Shown: one piece after another, positions 17,550 to 26,636 of the stretch
Layout of the letters: each line of letters opens with the position of its first letter
Position numbering within the stretch: position 1 is the first letter of the stretch
From: Leptospira sp. WS4.C2
GTDB taxonomy: Bacteria; Spirochaetota; Leptospiria; Leptospirales; Leptospiraceae
Assembly (NCBI RefSeq): GCF_040833985.1
Contig: NZ_CP162139.1
Coordinates: forward strand, 3,196,501-3,260,500
Length of the DNA stretch: 64,000 nucleotides
Direction of reading: 5' to 3'
The notes under the pieces: generated by a model
The model's input: the letters and a program-made list of their open reading frames with translations, nothing else
The model's database searches: none
Told to the model about the DNA's origin: nothing
Program-made: the position numbers and the translations under genes

Positions 17550-18287
17550 TTAGATTTTAGGCGGTACGTCAATAGAATTGTCGGAGGATTGTCCACGTAC
17601 AAAAGATTCCAGGATTTCCGCATTTTTCCCCATGGCAATTTCCAATTTTTTGGCGTATTCATCGATTTGGCTCTCCGATAGCCCTTTCGGAACAAAGAAT
17701 GGCTCCCCGTATTGGATGAAAAGTTTTGCACCAAATTTAGGGAAAAAATGCCTATCCCAACTTTTAAAAGTGTAAGCCCTATCATAACAAGAATGTAAAT
17801 ACAGGATGGGAAATCCAGTGAGTGATGCCGTAACAATGACACCAGGTTTCACTTCCCTTCTTGGGCCTTTCGGACCATCGACGGTAAAGATAGGAACTGC
17901 ACCTTGTTTCATCTCTTTTAGGATATTACGAAATGCCCCAGTGCCCCCTCTTGTAGAAGAACCACGAACCGAACGAAGGTTGGAGCGAGCAAAGGTTTGG
18001 TGGATGATCTCTCCATCTTTCGATTGGGAAACAAGGGCCACCATATCTGCTTTTTTCTTTCGTTTCAAATACTGGGTGGCATGCCTATAAAGGGAAAGGG
18101 TGGTTTCATGAAAAACAGCAATGATATAACCAGAACCTTTTTCAATGACCTTGGCACTTCCTTCTGGAATGATGAATTTTTGGTTCCGAATAAATAGATA
18201 CCAAACTCGAACAATAAAGTGAACCACCCAACTGAGGATGATGTATTTGGTTTTGGAATAGGGTTTTTGTTTGTTATCTGGAATCAA
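17550..18287 (-). CDS. DUF374 lysophospholipid acyltransferase-like protein
   Basis: A 245-residue protein with an N-terminal hydrophobic stretch (~15-31), the acyltransferase-like block Phe-His-Glu-Thr-Thr near residue 59, and the DUF374 core Arg-Gly-Ser-Ser-Thr-Arg-Gly-Gly near 110. This is followed by Thr-Val-Asp-Gly-Pro-Lys-Gly-Pro-Arg. DUF374 members are LPLAT-like enzymes of the inner membrane that acylate lipid or lipid A precursors; the exact substrate is unknown. The start is TTG at 18287, whose TTGA overlaps the preceding gene's TGA; AGGA lies upstream and no nearby ATG exists. Confidence 0.85.
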   Translation of the reverse strand: MIPDNKQKPYSKTKYIILSWVVHFIVRVWYLFIRNQKFIIPEGSAKVIEKGSGYIIAVFHETTLSLYRHATQYLKRKKKADMVALVSQSKDGEIIHQTFARSNLRSVRGSSTRGGTGAFRNILKEMKQGAVPIFTVDGPKGPRREVKPGVIVTASLTGFPILYLHSCYDRAYTFKSWDRHFFPKFGAKLFIQYGEPFFVPKGLSESQIDEYAKKLEIAMGKNAEILESFVRGQSSDNSIDVPPKI

Positions 18288-18976
18288 AAAGAATGGTCCT
18301 TACCGATCTCCCAAAGGAAATCGTTTTCATATACTTTCACTGTAGGGGCCGCACCTGGCTCCGGTTTGTCGTGTAACAAAGAATGAATCATAGATTTGGC
18401 AACATATTCTGCGGGAATCGGTTTGTATTTTTTGAGTCCTAATAGGCCAAAAGGAATGAGATTGCCTAGAAACTCCCCTACCTTCTCCCCTACTCTCACT
18501 TCTTCCCTTTCTCCAATCAGTAAGGAGGGCCGAAAGATTCCTAAAAAGGGAAATTCTAACTTACGAAGTTCCGTTTCTATTTCCCCTTTCACTCGGTTAT
18601 AAAATATAGAAGAGTTAGCATCTGATCCCATAGCGGTAATGATATAAAAACCAGAAATCTTTTTTGTTTTTGCTTGTTTTGCTGCGAGCAATGGATATTC
18701 GTAATCAATCTCTTTGAACTTTTCTTGGCTACCTGCTTTGTTAATGGTTGTACCCAAACAACAAAAAACTGCATCGATCCCATCGGGAATGGAAACCTTT
18801 CCTGATTGAAAGTCCTCCCACCTTACTTGCACCACTTCAATGGGAACATTGGGATTAGAGGCGGATTGCGAGTTTCTCGCCCAAACAATTACCTTTTTAA
18901 TTTGGGGATAAAAAACAAGAGAGAGTAACACTTGTTTACCGATAAGACCGGTTCCACCAAGGAGTAATATTTTCAT
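18284..18976 (-). CDS. NAD(P)-binding Rossmann-fold protein (TIP30/HTATIP2-like)
   Basis: A 230-residue atypical short-chain dehydrogenase with Gly-Gly-Thr-Gly-Leu-Ile-Gly at residues 7-13, Cys-Cys-Leu-Gly-Thr-Thr near 91, and Arg-Pro-Ser-Leu-Leu-Ile-Gly in the second half. This pattern is shared with CC3/TIP30-type oxidoreductases, whose bacterial substrates are unknown. It is coupled by 4-bp overlaps at both ends (ATGA with the PilZ gene, TTGA with the DUF374 gene), so the three are almost certainly one transcription unit. Confidence 0.82.
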   Translation of the reverse strand: MKILLLGGTGLIGKQVLLSLVFYPQIKKVIVWARNSQSASNPNVPIEVVQVRWEDFQSGKVSIPDGIDAVFCCLGTTINKAGSQEKFKEIDYEYPLLAAKQAKTKKISGFYIITAMGSDANSSIFYNRVKGEIETELRKLEFPFLGIFRPSLLIGEREEVRVGEKVGEFLGNLIPFGLLGLKKYKPIPAEYVAKSMIHSLLHDKPEPGAAPTVKVYENDFLWEIGKDHSF

Positions 18977-19320
18977 TTGATCTCCAAACTACGTGCAAGC
19001 ATAGAATCCGTAAGATTAAGTCTTTCTTGGAATTGGATTCCCGCAATATAATAAATTACATTTTTAATTTTAGAAGTTTGGGTCCACATCACGGTTCCTT
19101 CAAAGAACATCCGTTTGGTGCCTTTGGCCCAAACAATACTTCCCAAAACCTGGGACTCAATTTCATCGCTGAGTAAGTCATCCTCACCCAAAAAACAAAG
19201 GCCTTCTTCTGAAATATTCCCTAACTTTCCGAAGAGTGTGATCCCTTCCAAATCCAATTGGACCTCAAATTCAGAAAAGTCACCGGGGGATATTCTTGGA
19301 AGCCTTCGCTCACTTTCCAT
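18973..19320 (-). CDS. PilZ domain protein (predicted c-di-GMP receptor)
   Basis: A 115-residue single-domain protein. Both halves of the c-di-GMP signature are present: Arg-Arg-Leu-Pro-Arg (an Arg-x3-Arg) at residues 5-9, and Asn-Ile-Ser-Glu-Glu-Gly (Asn-x-Ser-x2-Gly) near 35-40. Binding is inferred from these motifs. It sits between the MBOAT acyltransferase and the TIP30-like gene, so it may couple c-di-GMP to envelope or exopolysaccharide modification. ATG 19320 was chosen; an in-frame TTG at 19335 is possible, and neither has a strong Shine-Dalgarno sequence. Confidence 0.8.
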   Translation of the reverse strand: MESERRLPRISPGDFSEFEVQLDLEGITLFGKLGNISEEGLCFLGEDDLLSDEIESQVLGSIVWAKGTKRMFFEGTVMWTQTSKIKNVIYYIAGIQFQERLNLTDSMLARSLEIK

Positions 19321-19367
19321 AGCAACAAGGTACAAGGATTCCCATTATTGGAAACGAAAAAAGCAAA

Positions 19368-20828
19368 TTAGAACTGAAAGTAAATGAACGGAACAGAATT
19401 TTCTGGTGTAGCTAAATTTAAGACAAGAAAGAGAATCGGGTAGACCGCAAATTCCAAACTGGCCGGAATCTGTTTCCCTTTTCCCTTTTCAAAGATAAAA
19501 TAACCGATGATATGGCCTAAATATAGGAAGAATAGGATCCAAAGGAAGTCCTTCCACATATAAGGTCGGATTTGTCCTGCCTGAAACGTAAAAATACCAC
19601 GAATGTGGATCCAGGCGTTTTCCCAAGTGAGGGAACGAAAAAAAACTGCCCCTAAAAAGAAAACGGAGCTATTGAGAAGATTCTGAAAGAGCCAAAGAGG
19701 GATCTTATACCAAGGTTCTGTTTCTGAATTGCCCTTTTTGTCAGGAAACCACTCCTTCCAAACCTCCTCCAAAACATAAAAAACACCATTAAGGGAACCC
19801 CAAAAAACGAAGGTCCATTGGGCTCCATGCCAAACCCCACTCACAAACATAGTAAACCAAAGATTGAATTTTCGTCTTACCGACGTTACCCTACTTCCTC
19901 CCATAGGAATATAAATATAATCCCTTAACCAAGAATTGAGTGTCATATGCCAACGACGCCAAAAACCAGAGACAGAAGTGGCAAGAAAAGGTAAGTTAAA
20001 GTTAGTGGGAAGTCTGTAACCAAGTAACATGGCACTTCCAATCGCCATATCAGAATAACCACTAAAATCTAAATAAACTTGGATTCCACCGAGAGCTGCA
20101 GCAATTAACAAAGCATAGGCGTGGTGACCCGCTGGATCTGCATAAATGGTGTCAATGGTGGGAGCCACCATATCAGAAAGGACTGCCTTTTTAAAATAAC
20201 CCAACATAAAGAACCGAATCGCCACGCGAAACTCAATATCTTCTAGTTTCTTTGGAGTGTACAATTGTGGCATAAAGGTCCTTGCTGTCACAATCGGACC
20301 CGCTACCAGTTGCGGGAAAAAACTTACAAAAAGTGCAAAACGAATGAAATCTTTCTCAGCAGGAATTTCCTTACGATATACATCAATAGTATAAGACAAA
20401 GACTGGAAGGTAAAAAAAGAAATTCCAGCAGGAAGAATGATCTTAAGAACAGGCAATGCATCTGCACCAAACATTGGATTGGTGACAGTGTTAATAGAAG
20501 TCACAAGAAAATTATAGTATTTAAAAAAACCCAAGATAAAAACAAGATTAGTAATCAAACTAAAAAGTAAGAGATAATATCTTACCCTCTCTCTCGATTC
20601 ATCAGACAGTCTCAGTCCAACGTAGTAATCTATTGCTGTGGAAAGAAGGATGAGAGCACCAAAACGATAGTCCCAAGACATGTAAAAGAAATAACTACTA
20701 ATGAGCAGGAATACGTGTAAGATTCGTGTTTCTTTAGATTGGTTCGAAAAAATAGTTGGGAATACGTACCAAACCGTAAAGAAAACGAAGAGAAAGAAGA
20801 CAAAGTATTCAAAATCAGAAAAGATCAA
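19368..20828 (-). CDS. MBOAT family O-acyltransferase (AlgI/DltB-like)
   Basis: A 486-residue protein with about 11-12 membrane helices. It carries the MBOAT signature Phe-Val-Ser-Gly-Val-Trp-His-Gly-Ala-Gln-Trp-Thr near residue 330, with the catalytic His. Upstream is the conserved Phe-Trp-Arg-Arg-Trp-His-Met-Thr-Leu-Asn-Ser-Trp-Leu-Arg-Asp-Tyr block. Such proteins move acyl groups across the membrane to acetylate surface polysaccharides. The usual periplasmic SGNH/AlgX-like partner is not adjacent. It opens the minus-strand run that continues into PilZ, TIP30-like, DUF374 and metK genes. Confidence 0.93.
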   Translation of the reverse strand: MIFSDFEYFVFFLFVFFTVWYVFPTIFSNQSKETRILHVFLLISSYFFYMSWDYRFGALILLSTAIDYYVGLRLSDESRERVRYYLLLFSLITNLVFILGFFKYYNFLVTSINTVTNPMFGADALPVLKIILPAGISFFTFQSLSYTIDVYRKEIPAEKDFIRFALFVSFFPQLVAGPIVTARTFMPQLYTPKKLEDIEFRVAIRFFMLGYFKKAVLSDMVAPTIDTIYADPAGHHAYALLIAAALGGIQVYLDFSGYSDMAIGSAMLLGYRLPTNFNLPFLATSVSGFWRRWHMTLNSWLRDYIYIPMGGSRVTSVRRKFNLWFTMFVSGVWHGAQWTFVFWGSLNGVFYVLEEVWKEWFPDKKGNSETEPWYKIPLWLFQNLLNSSVFFLGAVFFRSLTWENAWIHIRGIFTFQAGQIRPYMWKDFLWILFFLYLGHIIGYFIFEKGKGKQIPASLEFAVYPILFLVLNLATPENSVPFIYFQF

Positions 20829-20956
20829 TGGGTTAAGCCTTCTTTCAGACCAGGTTCATCGAAAAAATGAACATGTCAATCATTTCGGCTTGCAGATCCT
20901 TCCAGAATCGCCTATGATTAGTCACTAGTTTTCAGATAAAAAACTAAGAGGTAACA

Positions 20957-21463
20957 ATGAAAAAAATATTAAAAACAGCTCTTGTCGGACTTCTGTCCGT
21001 TGGTTTACTTTCGAATTGTTTTGGAAAATTTGGCGCGATCAAAGCAGTATACTCATTTAATGGGAACATTCAAATTGGTACAGGAAAACTCGCTGGTTTC
21101 TTTCGCTCGTTACTAATGATTTTTCCTCTTTATATTGCCTATGGAATCGGTAGTTTCTTAGATATTCTGGTTTTCAATTTAATTGAATTCTGGACAGACA
21201 GAAATCCGATTGCTATGGCTGAATATGACTTTGATGGAAAACTTGTAAAAGAATACTCACAAGATGGCCAAACCATCACCCTCACTTATTCTGAATGGGG
21301 AAAGGTATTGAAAATGGAAGCTCCTTCCCAAAAAGGAATGGAAACTGTATACTTCTTAAAAGACAAACCGGAAAAAGCATTCCGTTTGGTAAATGGAAAG
21401 TATGTAGAAATCCTACAGGCCAGTGGTCCAATCCTTCCTCCAGCCGGCGTAAAACACATCTAA
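20957..21463 (+). CDS. DUF3332 family lipoprotein
   Basis: A 168-residue protein whose signal peptide ends in the lipobox Leu-Leu-Ser-Asn-Cys (Cys at 22). Phe-Gly-Lys-Phe, an early Tyr-x-Phe-Asn-Gly-Asn, two hydrophobic segments (~45-75) and a Glu-Phe-Trp-Thr-Asp-Arg-Asn-Pro-Ile stretch match DUF3332. The function is unknown. AGAGG lies just upstream of the ATG. It is followed by a strong hairpin, suggesting a single-gene transcript. Confidence 0.8.
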   Translation: MKKILKTALVGLLSVGLLSNCFGKFGAIKAVYSFNGNIQIGTGKLAGFFRSLLMIFPLYIAYGIGSFLDILVFNLIEFWTDRNPIAMAEYDFDGKLVKEYSQDGQTITLTYSEWGKVLKMEAPSQKGMETVYFLKDKPEKAFRLVNGKYVEILQASGPILPPAGVKHI

Positions 21464-21470
21464 CATCGAC

Positions 21471-21494
21471 ATTGCCCCTAATTTTAGGGGCAAT
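21471..21494 (+). terminator. Hairpin after the DUF3332 gene
   Basis: ATTGCCCCTAA (21471-21481) pairs perfectly with TTAGGGGCAAT (21484-21494) across a nominal 2-nt loop (the inner A-T pairs would open). It lies 8 bp after the stop codon. No T tract follows, so it may stabilise the 3' end or terminate only partly. Confidence 0.6.
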
Positions 21495-21516
21495 CCGTGA
21501 CCGATAATCAAAGTAT

Positions 21517-22590
21517 ATGAATCGTTTATTTTTTGGTTCCTTCCTGTTACTTCTCTCTTTCGGATGTGAAACTCCGCAACAGGTAATCACTCCTACCTTC
21601 CCTACCCATTCAGAACAGATCAATCTCAACCGAATTAAGATGATCACAAAATCGGAAGCAATTCATACAGAATCCAAAGAAACAAAAAAACCTTTGGCCC
21701 AAGAGCCTGGGGTTAGTGTAGAGTATTCAGAAAATAAAATTCCCTTTATCCAGTTGGATTTATTTTTTGAAGACGCAGGAATTAGCATCATCGAAGAAAT
21801 CATAGCCGGTACTATTTTAGACCATCATATTGTTGTACTCAATCAAAAGGGTGAAATCATAGCCAAACAACCAGTCAACTTTCAAGCCTATGAAATTTCT
21901 GAAACAAAAACAGAAGTGATGCGAAATAAGGTAATTGTTGGTGAATCCAAAAAACCAGTAAAAGTAAATAGCACCATTCCAGAGACAAAAATCTCACGTG
22001 AAGCGATAGAAAGACAATATACTGATAGAGACACCGTTCCACAAGTATTGGAAATCCAAGAAGGCAAAGTCCCAAACCCAGGCGAATACATAAACATCTA
22101 CTTAGAACTTACCTTCGTGAATCCCCACCTAGAACCCAATTGTGAATCTTACGGGGGAAATTGCATTGGAGCCAAACAAAGATTTTTCGAAGATGTAACC
22201 GCGCGAAACCGTAGGGAATTAGATATTTTACGAAATCGTTATGTGGATGGTGAAGTGGCACAGTTCCCCAACCTAACACAAGAAGAACAAGCGGACTATA
22301 AAGCCAATATCAAAAACAAAATTGAATCCACCAATGGAATGTTTGGACCCAAACACGGGTTTACAAAATTCTTTTTTAGGGAATGGAACCTGGTCTCCTC
22401 TCCCCGATACTTCCGGATATTGTCCGTCAATAAAAATGGAAAACAATCATTACAGGATGAACGTAGTGATGATAAAAAATTAACGGACGAATCACAGGAA
22501 AAATCGAAAGCAGATGACAATGATTCGCATTCGATATTCGATTCCCCAACCCATACAAAACACAAAAAAAGGACAATTCCTACCCCTTAA
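21517..22590 (+). CDS. Lipoprotein of unknown function
   Basis: A 357-residue protein with a signal peptide and lipobox Leu-Ser-Phe-Gly-Cys (Cys at 17), so a membrane-anchored lipoprotein. The middle (~70-200) is beta-rich and the last ~45 residues are Asp/Lys/Ser-rich and probably disordered. I recognise no family. It starts 54 bp after the DUF3332 gene, beyond the hairpin. Confidence 0.72.
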   Translation: MNRLFFGSFLLLLSFGCETPQQVITPTFPTHSEQINLNRIKMITKSEAIHTESKETKKPLAQEPGVSVEYSENKIPFIQLDLFFEDAGISIIEEIIAGTILDHHIVVLNQKGEIIAKQPVNFQAYEISETKTEVMRNKVIVGESKKPVKVNSTIPETKISREAIERQYTDRDTVPQVLEIQEGKVPNPGEYINIYLELTFVNPHLEPNCESYGGNCIGAKQRFFEDVTARNRRELDILRNRYVDGEVAQFPNLTQEEQADYKANIKNKIESTNGMFGPKHGFTKFFFREWNLVSSPRYFRILSVNKNGKQSLQDERSDDKKLTDESQEKSKADDNDSHSIFDSPTHTKHKKRTIPTP

Positions 22591-22599
22591 CAAGAATAA

Positions 22600-22625
22600 C
22601 GGGTGAAGGGAATTTCCAACACCCG
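22600..22625. terminator. Hairpin between convergent lipoprotein and ssb genes
   Basis: CGGGTG (22600-22605) pairs with CACCCG (22620-22625). The loop contains GGAA/TTCC, which could extend the stem. It is located between two convergent stops and could serve both, but neither side has a long T tract. Confidence 0.35.
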
Positions 22626-22635
22626 CCGTATGATC

Positions 22636-22989
22636 CTACGCGACTTTCTCCTCTTTTTTGCGAATGCTATCAAACCGAACTGTGGAAGCGGTGACTTTAA
22701 TTCTGGATCTATTTTCTCCTTCAGGGCTCTTCCACCGGTTTTGTTTCAGATTTCCCATTACAGTTACTTTACTGCCCTTTTTCAGGTATTCTACACAGTT
22801 CTCACCTAGTTTTTCCCAAGCTTCCACTTCAAAGTAAGAGACGTCTTCTTTGTCTTTTCCTTCTTGGTTGTTGGAAGTATGGTTGACTGCAATTGTGAAA
22901 TTGGCTAACGACTTACCTCCCGCAATGGTTCTTTCTTCTGGATCTGCGGTTAAATTTCCGTCCAGAATGACGTACGATAGATTTTTCAT
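22636..22989 (-). CDS. ssb: Single-stranded DNA-binding protein
   Basis: A 117-residue OB-fold protein. It opens with Val-Ile-Leu-Asp-Gly-Asn-Leu-Thr-Ala-Asp-Pro-Glu and has Phe-Glu-Val-Glu-Ala-Trp and Gly-Ser-Lys-Val-Thr-Val-Met-Gly-Asn-Leu further on, all SSB hallmarks. ATG 22989 was preferred to one at 23022 because AAGGGA lies 7 nt upstream. It ends Lys-Lys-Glu-Glu-Lys-Val-Ala without the acidic Asp-Asp-x-Pro-Phe tip that recruits partner proteins in housekeeping SSBs. It is not flanked by rpsF/rpsR, so it may be a second SSB. Confidence 0.88.
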   Translation of the reverse strand: MKNLSYVILDGNLTADPEERTIAGGKSLANFTIAVNHTSNNQEGKDKEDVSYFEVEAWEKLGENCVEYLKKGSKVTVMGNLKQNRWKSPEGENRSRIKVTASTVRFDSIRKKEEKVA

Positions 22990-23149
22990 TTGAGTATCCC
23001 TTAAATCAATTTTGATGGCCACACAAAGACTGGTTCGTTTTTGAACGGGTTGGTTGTAAAAAAAATACGATTGAAAGTAATTTTATAAAATCCAAGTTCC
23101 CGCAGCATTTCGGATAGACAAGCCAATAGAATCAGAGAGGATTCTGTCT

Positions 23150-24649
23150 GTGGGACTTCCCGATTCTGAGATACTTCATCTATTAACAGCCATTAGCCGT
23201 GAGTTGGTTTGTTTACATGAACCGGACGGCACTTACATATACGTAAGCCCGAACTCAGAAAAAATCATTGGGTACAAAGCGGATGAGCTAGTAGGTAAAA
23301 ATCCTTATGATTATTTTCACCCTGATGAAAAAAGACTGATCCAGGAAAGGTCACACCAGCCCCTTCTTCGTGGAGATGAAAACATTCACACAACATTCCG
23401 CTTTTTACATAAAAATGGAAACTATATTTGGCTGCAGTCTGACAACCGCTTAACGATTCATCCTACTACGGGACAAAAATATTTACATACCTCTTCCAGA
23501 GATATTTCAGAAAAAATAGACACTGAAGCGAACCTTGCACTCGCCGAACGTAGATTCAAAACTTTATTTCATGACTCACCGATTGGACTCGTCCTCACAG
23601 GAAAACACGGTTATATTGACGAAGCGAATGATTCCTTTGCCAATTTTTTGGGTTATAAAAGTTACGAAATCGTAGGGAAACATTTTTCTGAAATCAGTGC
23701 AGGTGAGGAACTAGAAGAGAATTTTAAATATAGAGATGAAGTTCAAAAAGGGATCATCGATAACTATTCAATCGAAAAACAATACATCCACAAATCGGGA
23801 AAAAAAGTTTGGGCTTATATCACGGTCACTGTCCTTCGCGACGAATTAGGCCATCCTATTCACTACCTTGCTCAAATCATTGACATAAACGAAAGGAAAA
23901 AATCGGAAACACTCCTTCTCGAAAATAATGATCGTTTAAAGGCTACAACCAATTCGCTTTTAACACAAAACAAACAACTACAAGCTTATAACCAAATCAT
24001 CTCTCATCACTTAAGAGCACCTGTGAGTAATCTAAGAAGTCTTTTGGATTTGATGAAAGAAACAGAAAAATTAGAAGACATTAGAGAATTAGAAAACCAT
24101 TTAGAAGATGTTACAGAAACTTTGGAAACAGTCCTCTCAGAACTGATTACCACATTAAGAATTCAAAATCCAAACTCTCATAAGTCGGAACCAGTCCATA
24201 TCAGCGAATCGTTTGTGAATGTCACCCAACTGATGGAAGGTGAATTAAAGAACAAACAAGTAGAGATCCAATCCGATTTTTCGGGCGGCGAAACGATTTA
24301 TTTTTCAAAAGAATTTCTAGAGACAATTTTCCTTCATTTACTAAGCAATTCCATTCGGTATGCTTACCCGGACAGAAAACTACGTATTTCGGTTGAATCC
24401 TTTCAAATTGGATCACAAACGGCAATTTCCTTTTCGGATAATGGGACGGGGATCGATTTAGAGCGGTATGGGGATCAAATTTTTCAGTTGAGAAAGACTT
24501 TTCATCGTCATATCAGTGGTAAGGGTTTGGGGCTGTTTTTGATCAAATACAAAATGGAATCTGTAGGTGGAAGGATAGAAGTGCGTTCCAAACCAGGGGA
24601 AGGGGCCACTTTCCTTATGTACTTTCCCGATGGGAGTGAAACCAAATGA
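23150..24649 (+). CDS. PAS-domain sensor histidine kinase
   Basis: A 499-residue soluble kinase with no membrane segment. PAS1 (~10-120) contains Tyr-Val-Ser-Pro-Asn-Ser-Glu. PAS2 (~135-250) contains His-Asp-Ser-Pro-Ile-Gly-Leu. A coiled linker leads to the HisKA domain, with His286 in Ser-His-His-Leu-Arg-Ala-Pro as the likely phospho-acceptor. The ATPase domain has Leu-Leu-Ser-Asn-Ser-Ile-Arg (N box), Asp-Asn-Gly-Thr-Gly-Ile (G1) and Gly-Lys-Gly-Leu-Gly-Leu (G2). GTG 23150 has AGAGAGG 9 nt upstream. It overlaps the response regulator by 4 bp. The signal is unknown but must be cytoplasmic. Confidence 0.92.
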   Translation: MGLPDSEILHLLTAISRELVCLHEPDGTYIYVSPNSEKIIGYKADELVGKNPYDYFHPDEKRLIQERSHQPLLRGDENIHTTFRFLHKNGNYIWLQSDNRLTIHPTTGQKYLHTSSRDISEKIDTEANLALAERRFKTLFHDSPIGLVLTGKHGYIDEANDSFANFLGYKSYEIVGKHFSEISAGEELEENFKYRDEVQKGIIDNYSIEKQYIHKSGKKVWAYITVTVLRDELGHPIHYLAQIIDINERKKSETLLLENNDRLKATTNSLLTQNKQLQAYNQIISHHLRAPVSNLRSLLDLMKETEKLEDIRELENHLEDVTETLETVLSELITTLRIQNPNSHKSEPVHISESFVNVTQLMEGELKNKQVEIQSDFSGGETIYFSKEFLETIFLHLLSNSIRYAYPDRKLRISVESFQIGSQTAISFSDNGTGIDLERYGDQIFQLRKTFHRHISGKGLGLFLIKYKMESVGGRIEVRSKPGEGATFLMYFPDGSETK

Positions 24650-25044
24650 CTCCCAAGATTTGTGTCATTGATGATGATAAAATTTATCAGTTCACTACCA
24701 AAAAAATCATTTCTAATGCCGGCATCAAAGGAGAAGTCCTGATTTTTTCAGATGCCGAAAATGCATTGGAGTTTTTCAATACAGAATCTGAAAATAGAGA
24801 CCAACTGCCAGATATTATTTTTTTGGATATCAATATGCCCTTTATGGATGGCTGGCAATTTTTAGATGCCTTCGAAAAGATCTTACCCAAATTTCCAAAA
24901 TCCATAGAAGTGTTTCTTGTGAGTTCCTCTGTAGATGAGGCCGATACGGATCGGGCTGCAAAAATTCCGATCATCTCTGGATATATTTTCAAACCATTCA
25001 CAAAAGAAAAACTTTTGGAATCTTTGTCTCGCATCCAATCTTAG
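24646..25044 (+). CDS. Single-domain response regulator (CheY-like receiver)
   Basis: A 132-residue receiver domain with the acidic cluster Asp-Asp-Asp at 9-11, phospho-acceptor Asp61 in Phe-Leu-Asp-Ile-Asn-Met-Pro, a Ser-Ser-Ser strand, and Lys in Tyr-Ile-Phe-Lys-Pro-Phe. It has no output domain, so it acts by protein contact or as a phosphorelay shuttle. The ATGA overlap with the kinase makes it the cognate partner. Confidence 0.93.
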   Translation: MTPKICVIDDDKIYQFTTKKIISNAGIKGEVLIFSDAENALEFFNTESENRDQLPDIIFLDINMPFMDGWQFLDAFEKILPKFPKSIEVFLVSSSVDEADTDRAAKIPIISGYIFKPFTKEKLLESLSRIQS

Positions 25045-25073
25045 CTTGTCATCTTTTTGCTTTGAATATAGAA

Positions 25074-26636
25074 ATGGACGCACCCCATATGGACCAGATA
25101 CTTACTTGGATTGAAACCTATCCCTTGTCTTCCACTTTGATTGGAGTATTGGTGTTTCTTGTCTTAGTTTTCCTAAGAGACATCACTCAAAAAACGCACA
25201 CGATTCAGAGAAACTTTCCTATCGTGGGACGGCTCCGTTATTTTCTAGAAATGATCGGACCGGAACTCAGGCAATATTGGGTTGCCCATGATAAGGAAGA
25301 ACGTCCTTTTGATCGAACCGAAAGAAGTTGGATTTATGCAACTGCCAAAGGACAAAATAGTAACTTTGGATTTGGAACCACCGAAATCCAATACGAACCT
25401 GGATATCCCATTATCAAACACAAAGCTTTTCCTTATCCAGAAGCAAAAGCATACATCCATAACAAAGATGTTAGTTGTATCCCCTGTTTAAAAGTCATTG
25501 GTACCAAAAGGAAATTTCCTTATCGACCCTATTCCATTGTGAATATATCTGCAATGTCCTTTGGGTCTCTTGGAAAAAATGCAATCATGGCACTCAACAG
25601 AGGTGCGAGAGATTCCGGCGCCTATCACAACACAGGTGAAGGTGGACTGAGTCATTACCATATGGAAGGGGCCGATATGGTTTGGCAAATTGGAACCGGT
25701 TACTTTGGTGCTAGAGACCATTCTGGAAAATTTAGTTTAGATGTCCTAAAAGAGAAAGTGGGAAAGAACCCTTGTATCAAGATGATTGAAATCAAATTAT
25801 CGCAAGGCGCCAAACCGGGAAAAGGTGGGATCCTTCCTGCAAAAAAAGTAAATGCAGAAATTGCTTCCATCCGCCATGTCGAAGAAGGAAAGGATTGTAT
25901 TTCTCCTAACTCCCATAGTGAGTTTACCAATGTAAAAGAACTCATTCAATTCATAGAAAAAATTGCGAACGGAACGGGACTTCCTGTGGGGATCAAAAGT
26001 GCTGTTGGCGAAATCGAATTTTGGGAAGAACTCGCTCGTGAGATGAAACAAAGTTCACAAGGACCTGATTTCATCACGATCGATGGAGGAGAAGGGGGAA
26101 CGGGGGCAGCCCCCCTAACCTATGCCGACCATGTTTCCTTACCTTTCAAAATTGGATTCCAAAGAGTCTATACTCTCTTCCAAAGCCAGGGTTTGTCCGA
26201 ACAAATTGTGTGGATTGGTTCCGGAAAATTAGGATTTCCTGATCGAGCCGTGGTTGCGATTGCCATGGGTTGTGATCTCATCAATGTGGCTAGAGAAGCC
26301 ATGTTATCCATTGGTTGTATCCAAGCACAAAAATGCCATACGGACCATTGTCCGGCCGGTGTTGCCACTCAGAATTGGTGGTTACAACGCGGTGTGGATC
26401 CAGAGATCAAAGGAAAACGTGCAGCCAAATACATCCAAGGGTTTCGAAAAGAACTTCTTAGTTTGGCTCATTCTTGTGGATACGAACACCCTGGACAATT
26501 CACCGGCCAAGACGTTGAAATCAGCATGGGAATGAACCGTTACCAAACCTTAGAAGGACTGCTCGGATACAAACGAGACGAAGTCAAATTTACAAAACTT
26601 CAGGATTATACGGTATTTCCGAAACGACAAGCCTAA
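25074..26636 (+). CDS. FMN-binding glutamate synthase-like protein with N-terminal membrane helix
   Basis: A 520-residue protein. A transmembrane helix near residues 20-37 precedes the FMN-binding glutamate-synthase central domain. This has Ile-Ser-Ala-Met-Ser-Phe-Gly-Ser, His-Asn-Thr-Gly-Glu-Gly-Gly, Thr-Ile-Asp-Gly-Gly-Glu-Gly-Gly-Thr-Gly-Ala and a Cys cluster Cys-x5-Cys-x4-Cys (residues near 415-427) for a 3Fe-4S centre. There is no glutaminase domain. Stand-alone members occur in many bacteria; the true reaction is uncertain. ATG 25074 was chosen; TTG 25062 and ATG 25089 are alternatives. It follows the response regulator by 29 bp and abuts the cyclase. Confidence 0.87.
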   Translation: MDAPHMDQILTWIETYPLSSTLIGVLVFLVLVFLRDITQKTHTIQRNFPIVGRLRYFLEMIGPELRQYWVAHDKEERPFDRTERSWIYATAKGQNSNFGFGTTEIQYEPGYPIIKHKAFPYPEAKAYIHNKDVSCIPCLKVIGTKRKFPYRPYSIVNISAMSFGSLGKNAIMALNRGARDSGAYHNTGEGGLSHYHMEGADMVWQIGTGYFGARDHSGKFSLDVLKEKVGKNPCIKMIEIKLSQGAKPGKGGILPAKKVNAEIASIRHVEEGKDCISPNSHSEFTNVKELIQFIEKIANGTGLPVGIKSAVGEIEFWEELAREMKQSSQGPDFITIDGGEGGTGAAPLTYADHVSLPFKIGFQRVYTLFQSQGLSEQIVWIGSGKLGFPDRAVVAIAMGCDLINVAREAMLSIGCIQAQKCHTDHCPAGVATQNWWLQRGVDPEIKGKRAAKYIQGFRKELLSLAHSCGYEHPGQFTGQDVEISMGMNRYQTLEGLLGYKRDEVKFTKLQDYTVFPKRQA

